NCBI RefSeq assembly: GCF_028689305.1
Contig: NZ_JAQTWM010000024.1
Coordinates: 1 to 45,388, forward strand
DNA: 45,388 nt
Direction of reading: 5' to 3'
DNA from: Rhodoferax sp.
GTDB lineage: Bacteria > Pseudomonadota > Gammaproteobacteria > Burkholderiales > Burkholderiaceae_C
The notes beneath the pieces were generated by a model. It was not told the origin of the DNA and did no database searches. It saw only the letters and a list, made by a program, of their open reading frames with translations. The position numbers and the translations under genes are program-made. Positions within the stretch are counted from its first letter, which is position 1, and each line of letters opens with the position of its first letter. This document shows, piece after piece, positions 43,763 through 45,388 of the stretch.

Positions 43763-45112
43763 TCAGCTGATTTTTTTCACCAACACCTGGCTCTTGCGAT
43801 CCCAGTTGTATTTGCGTTTGCGCGCCTCAGGCAGCCAGTCGGGGTCAACCTGCACAAAGCCGCGCTTGATGAACCAGTGCATGGTGCGGGTGGTCAGCAC
43901 AAAAATGCTGTCCAGCCCGGCCAGTTTGGCGCGTTGCTCAATGCGCTTGAGCACCCGCTCGCCGTCACCCTGGCCTTGTACCTGGGGCGACACCGTCAAC
44001 GCGGCCATTTCTGCCGTGCGCGCCTCCGGGTAGGTGTAGAGCGCCGCGCAGGCAAAAATCACGCCGTCATGCTCAATCACGGTGTACAGGCCCACATCAC
44101 GCTCGATCTCGGTGCGGCTGCGTTTGACCAGCGTGCCATCTTTCTCAAACGGTTCAATCAGTTGCAGAATGCCACCTACATCGTCCACGCTGGCTTCACG
44201 CAGGCTTTCCAGCTTTTCATCGACCACCATGGTGCCGATGCCGTCGTGCACATAAACTTCCAGCAAGATCGAGCCGTCCACCGCAAACGGAATGATGTGG
44301 CTGCGCTCCACGCCACCCTTGCAGGCTTTGACACAGTGCTGCAAATAAAACGCGGTGTCGCTGGGTTTGTCGGCAGCGGGCAAGTCGGCCAGCAGCTTTT
44401 CAGCGGCGGCCAGCGGCAGCTCGGTGTCGATCGGGTTGTCTTCGCTGACCGGTTGGCTGACATCGGTGGCAATGCCCGGCACTTCGGTCACAAAAATCAG
44501 CTTGTCGGCTTGCAGCGCGGTGGCAACCGAGGTGGCCACTTCTTCCATCGTCAGGTTGAAGGCTTCGCCCGTGGGCGAGAAACCAAATGGCGACAACAGC
44601 ACCAGCGCCCCCATGTCCAGCGAACGCATGATGCCGGCCGTGTCGATCTTGCGCACCAGCCCCGAGTGCTGAAAATCCACGCCCTCCACAATACCCACCG
44701 GCCGTGCGGTCAAAAAGTTGCCTGAAATCACCCTCACCGTGGCACCGGCCATGGGGGTGTTGGGCAGCCCCTGGCTGAACGCGGCCTCGATTTCGTAGCG
44801 CAACTGGCCAGCCGCTTCCTGCGCGCAGTCCAGCGCGATCTCGTCCGTGATGCGAATGCCCTTGAAGTAGCGCGGCGTGTGGCCTTTGGCCTTGAGCTGC
44901 TCGTTCACCTGGGGCCGAAAACCGTGCACCAGCACCACCTTCACCCCCATGCTCTGGATCAGCGCCAGGTCTTGCGCCAGATTGGGCAGCTTGCCCGCCG
45001 CAATGGCCTCGCCACACACGCCCACCACAAAGGTCTGGTTGCGAAACTTGTGGATGTACGGTGCCACCGAGCGGAACCAGGGCACAAAGGTGAAGTTGAA
45101 GATCAAGGACAT
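43763..45112 (-). CDS. argA: Amino-acid N-acetyltransferase (N-acetylglutamate synthase)
   Basis: ArgA makes N-acetylglutamate from glutamate and acetyl-CoA, the first step of arginine synthesis. The 449-residue protein has an amino-acid-kinase domain (about residues 20-285; FRNQTFVVGVCGEAIAAGKL and VVLVHGFRPQVNEQL, which holds the allosteric arginine site) and a C-terminal GNAT domain (about 300-445; MAALTVSPQVQGQGDGERVL is the acetyl-CoA loop and TTRTMHWFIKRGFVQ the terminal motif). It matches ArgA as in E. coli rather than the kinase ArgB. The ATG is near the start of the conserved region; no strong ribosome binding site is visible. Confidence 0.96.
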   Translation of the reverse strand: MSLIFNFTFVPWFRSVAPYIHKFRNQTFVVGVCGEAIAAGKLPNLAQDLALIQSMGVKVVLVHGFRPQVNEQLKAKGHTPRYFKGIRITDEIALDCAQEAAGQLRYEIEAAFSQGLPNTPMAGATVRVISGNFLTARPVGIVEGVDFQHSGLVRKIDTAGIMRSLDMGALVLLSPFGFSPTGEAFNLTMEEVATSVATALQADKLIFVTEVPGIATDVSQPVSEDNPIDTELPLAAAEKLLADLPAADKPSDTAFYLQHCVKACKGGVERSHIIPFAVDGSILLEVYVHDGIGTMVVDEKLESLREASVDDVGGILQLIEPFEKDGTLVKRSRTEIERDVGLYTVIEHDGVIFACAALYTYPEARTAEMAALTVSPQVQGQGDGERVLKRIEQRAKLAGLDSIFVLTTRTMHWFIKRGFVQVDPDWLPEARKRKYNWDRKSQVLVKKIS

Positions 45113-45223
45113 AGGGGCAGTAGGGGCTTGGAAACCGGTGAATCGGATGCAAAAAGTGTATCAGTCAGCGCGCCGCGCCATGCAGCACCTGCCGCCCGTT
45201 CAAAAGGACGGTGTGTGCGACCT

Positions 45224-45388
45224 TTACCGTTCGCGCAAACGATCCAGCTGCACTTGCAAGTCAGCTGCATTGAGCATGCCAAAGTGGGCATCCACGCGCT
45301 TGCCCGTGGCATCAAAAAACAAAGTGGTGGGCAGGCCCCGGGAGCCAGCGGCTGGCCCCAGGCGGCTGGTCGGGTCAAGCCAGACATT
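45224..45388 (-). CDS. C-terminal end of a thioredoxin-fold (TlpA-like) protein, cut by the window edge
   Basis: The last 54 residues of a longer gene are visible, with the stop codon at 45226-45224. SRGLPTTLFFDATGKRVDAH holds the cis-proline strand of the thioredoxin fold (GLPTT), and LNAADLQVQLDRLRER is the final helix, as in TlpA/ResA-type thiol-disulfide proteins. The CxxC active site and N-terminus lie outside the window. It is on the same strand as argA, 111 bases upstream of the argA start. Confidence 0.7.
   Translation of the reverse strand, partial: NVWLDPTSRLGPAAGSRGLPTTLFFDATGKRVDAHFGMLNAADLQVQLDRLRER

Noticed and set aside
45103-45387. Open frame of 94 codons on the minus strand at the window end.
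   Set aside because: The frame with thioredoxin-fold similarity is a different one, ending at 45224; the 94-codon reading is its shadow.

Overview
The window looks like chromosomal DNA of a betaproteobacterium of the order Burkholderiales, most likely family Comamonadaceae and close to Rhodoferax or Polaromonas. I infer this from remembered protein wording (CarA, FtsH, phasin, ParC), from the gene order greA-DUF4149-yhbY-rlmE-ftsH-folP-glmM, from a granule phasin, and from a dispersed repeat of about 55 bases ending in GGGCTAGAGGC that I associate with that family. No database search was run.

Region by region. 1-5.3 kb: carA, a LeuE-type exporter and carB, with the exporter wedged between the two carbamoyl-phosphate synthetase genes. 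5.3-12.4 kb: greA behind a short leader with a strong terminator, a DUF4149 membrane protein, divergent yhbY and rlmE, then ftsH, folP, glmM and a GNAT acetyltransferase. 12.4-14.0 kb: a phasin gene with a consensus promoter flanked by two near-palindromic operators, then a decayed lutB pseudogene. 14.0-15.3 kb: a thioesterase and a nitroreductase. 15.4-19.1 kb: six tightly coupled genes that form the least explained part of the window: a Roadblock/LC7 protein, a free-standing Aer-type PAS protein, a PhnD-like protein without a signal peptide, an unknown protein with a CxxCH motif, a pseudo-receiver protein and a second Roadblock-like protein. 19.1-23.1 kb (minus strand): MFS transporter, 41-residue membrane protein, methyltransferase, dapA, bamC. 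23.2-28.5 kb: parE, a lytic transglycosylase and parC, overlapping end to end. 28.5-30.1 kb: an AT-richer acyltransferase beside divergent tRNA-Asn and tRNA-Val genes. 30.2-33.2 kb: an FAD oxidoreductase, pyrD and rpiA. 33.2-39.9 kb: a nucleoside salvage module (nucleoside hydrolase and ribokinase divergent from a BMP-type ABC importer). 39.9-45.4 kb: mnmC with a decayed methyltransferase half, yggX, a small zinc-ribbon-like protein, ppk2, argA and the 3' end of a thioredoxin-fold gene cut by the window edge.

Working together: most of the window is housekeeping (pyrimidine and arginine supply, transcription fidelity, ribosome maturation, folate, cell wall, topoisomerase IV, outer-membrane assembly). 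The nucleoside module plausibly imports nucleosides, splits off ribose, phosphorylates it and passes ribose 5-phosphate to RpiA encoded next door. The six-gene Roadblock/PAS/PhnD operon is my best candidate for an undescribed system: its parts suggest a cytoplasmic redox or small-ligand signalling complex, but no output domain or GTPase is visible and its function is unknown.
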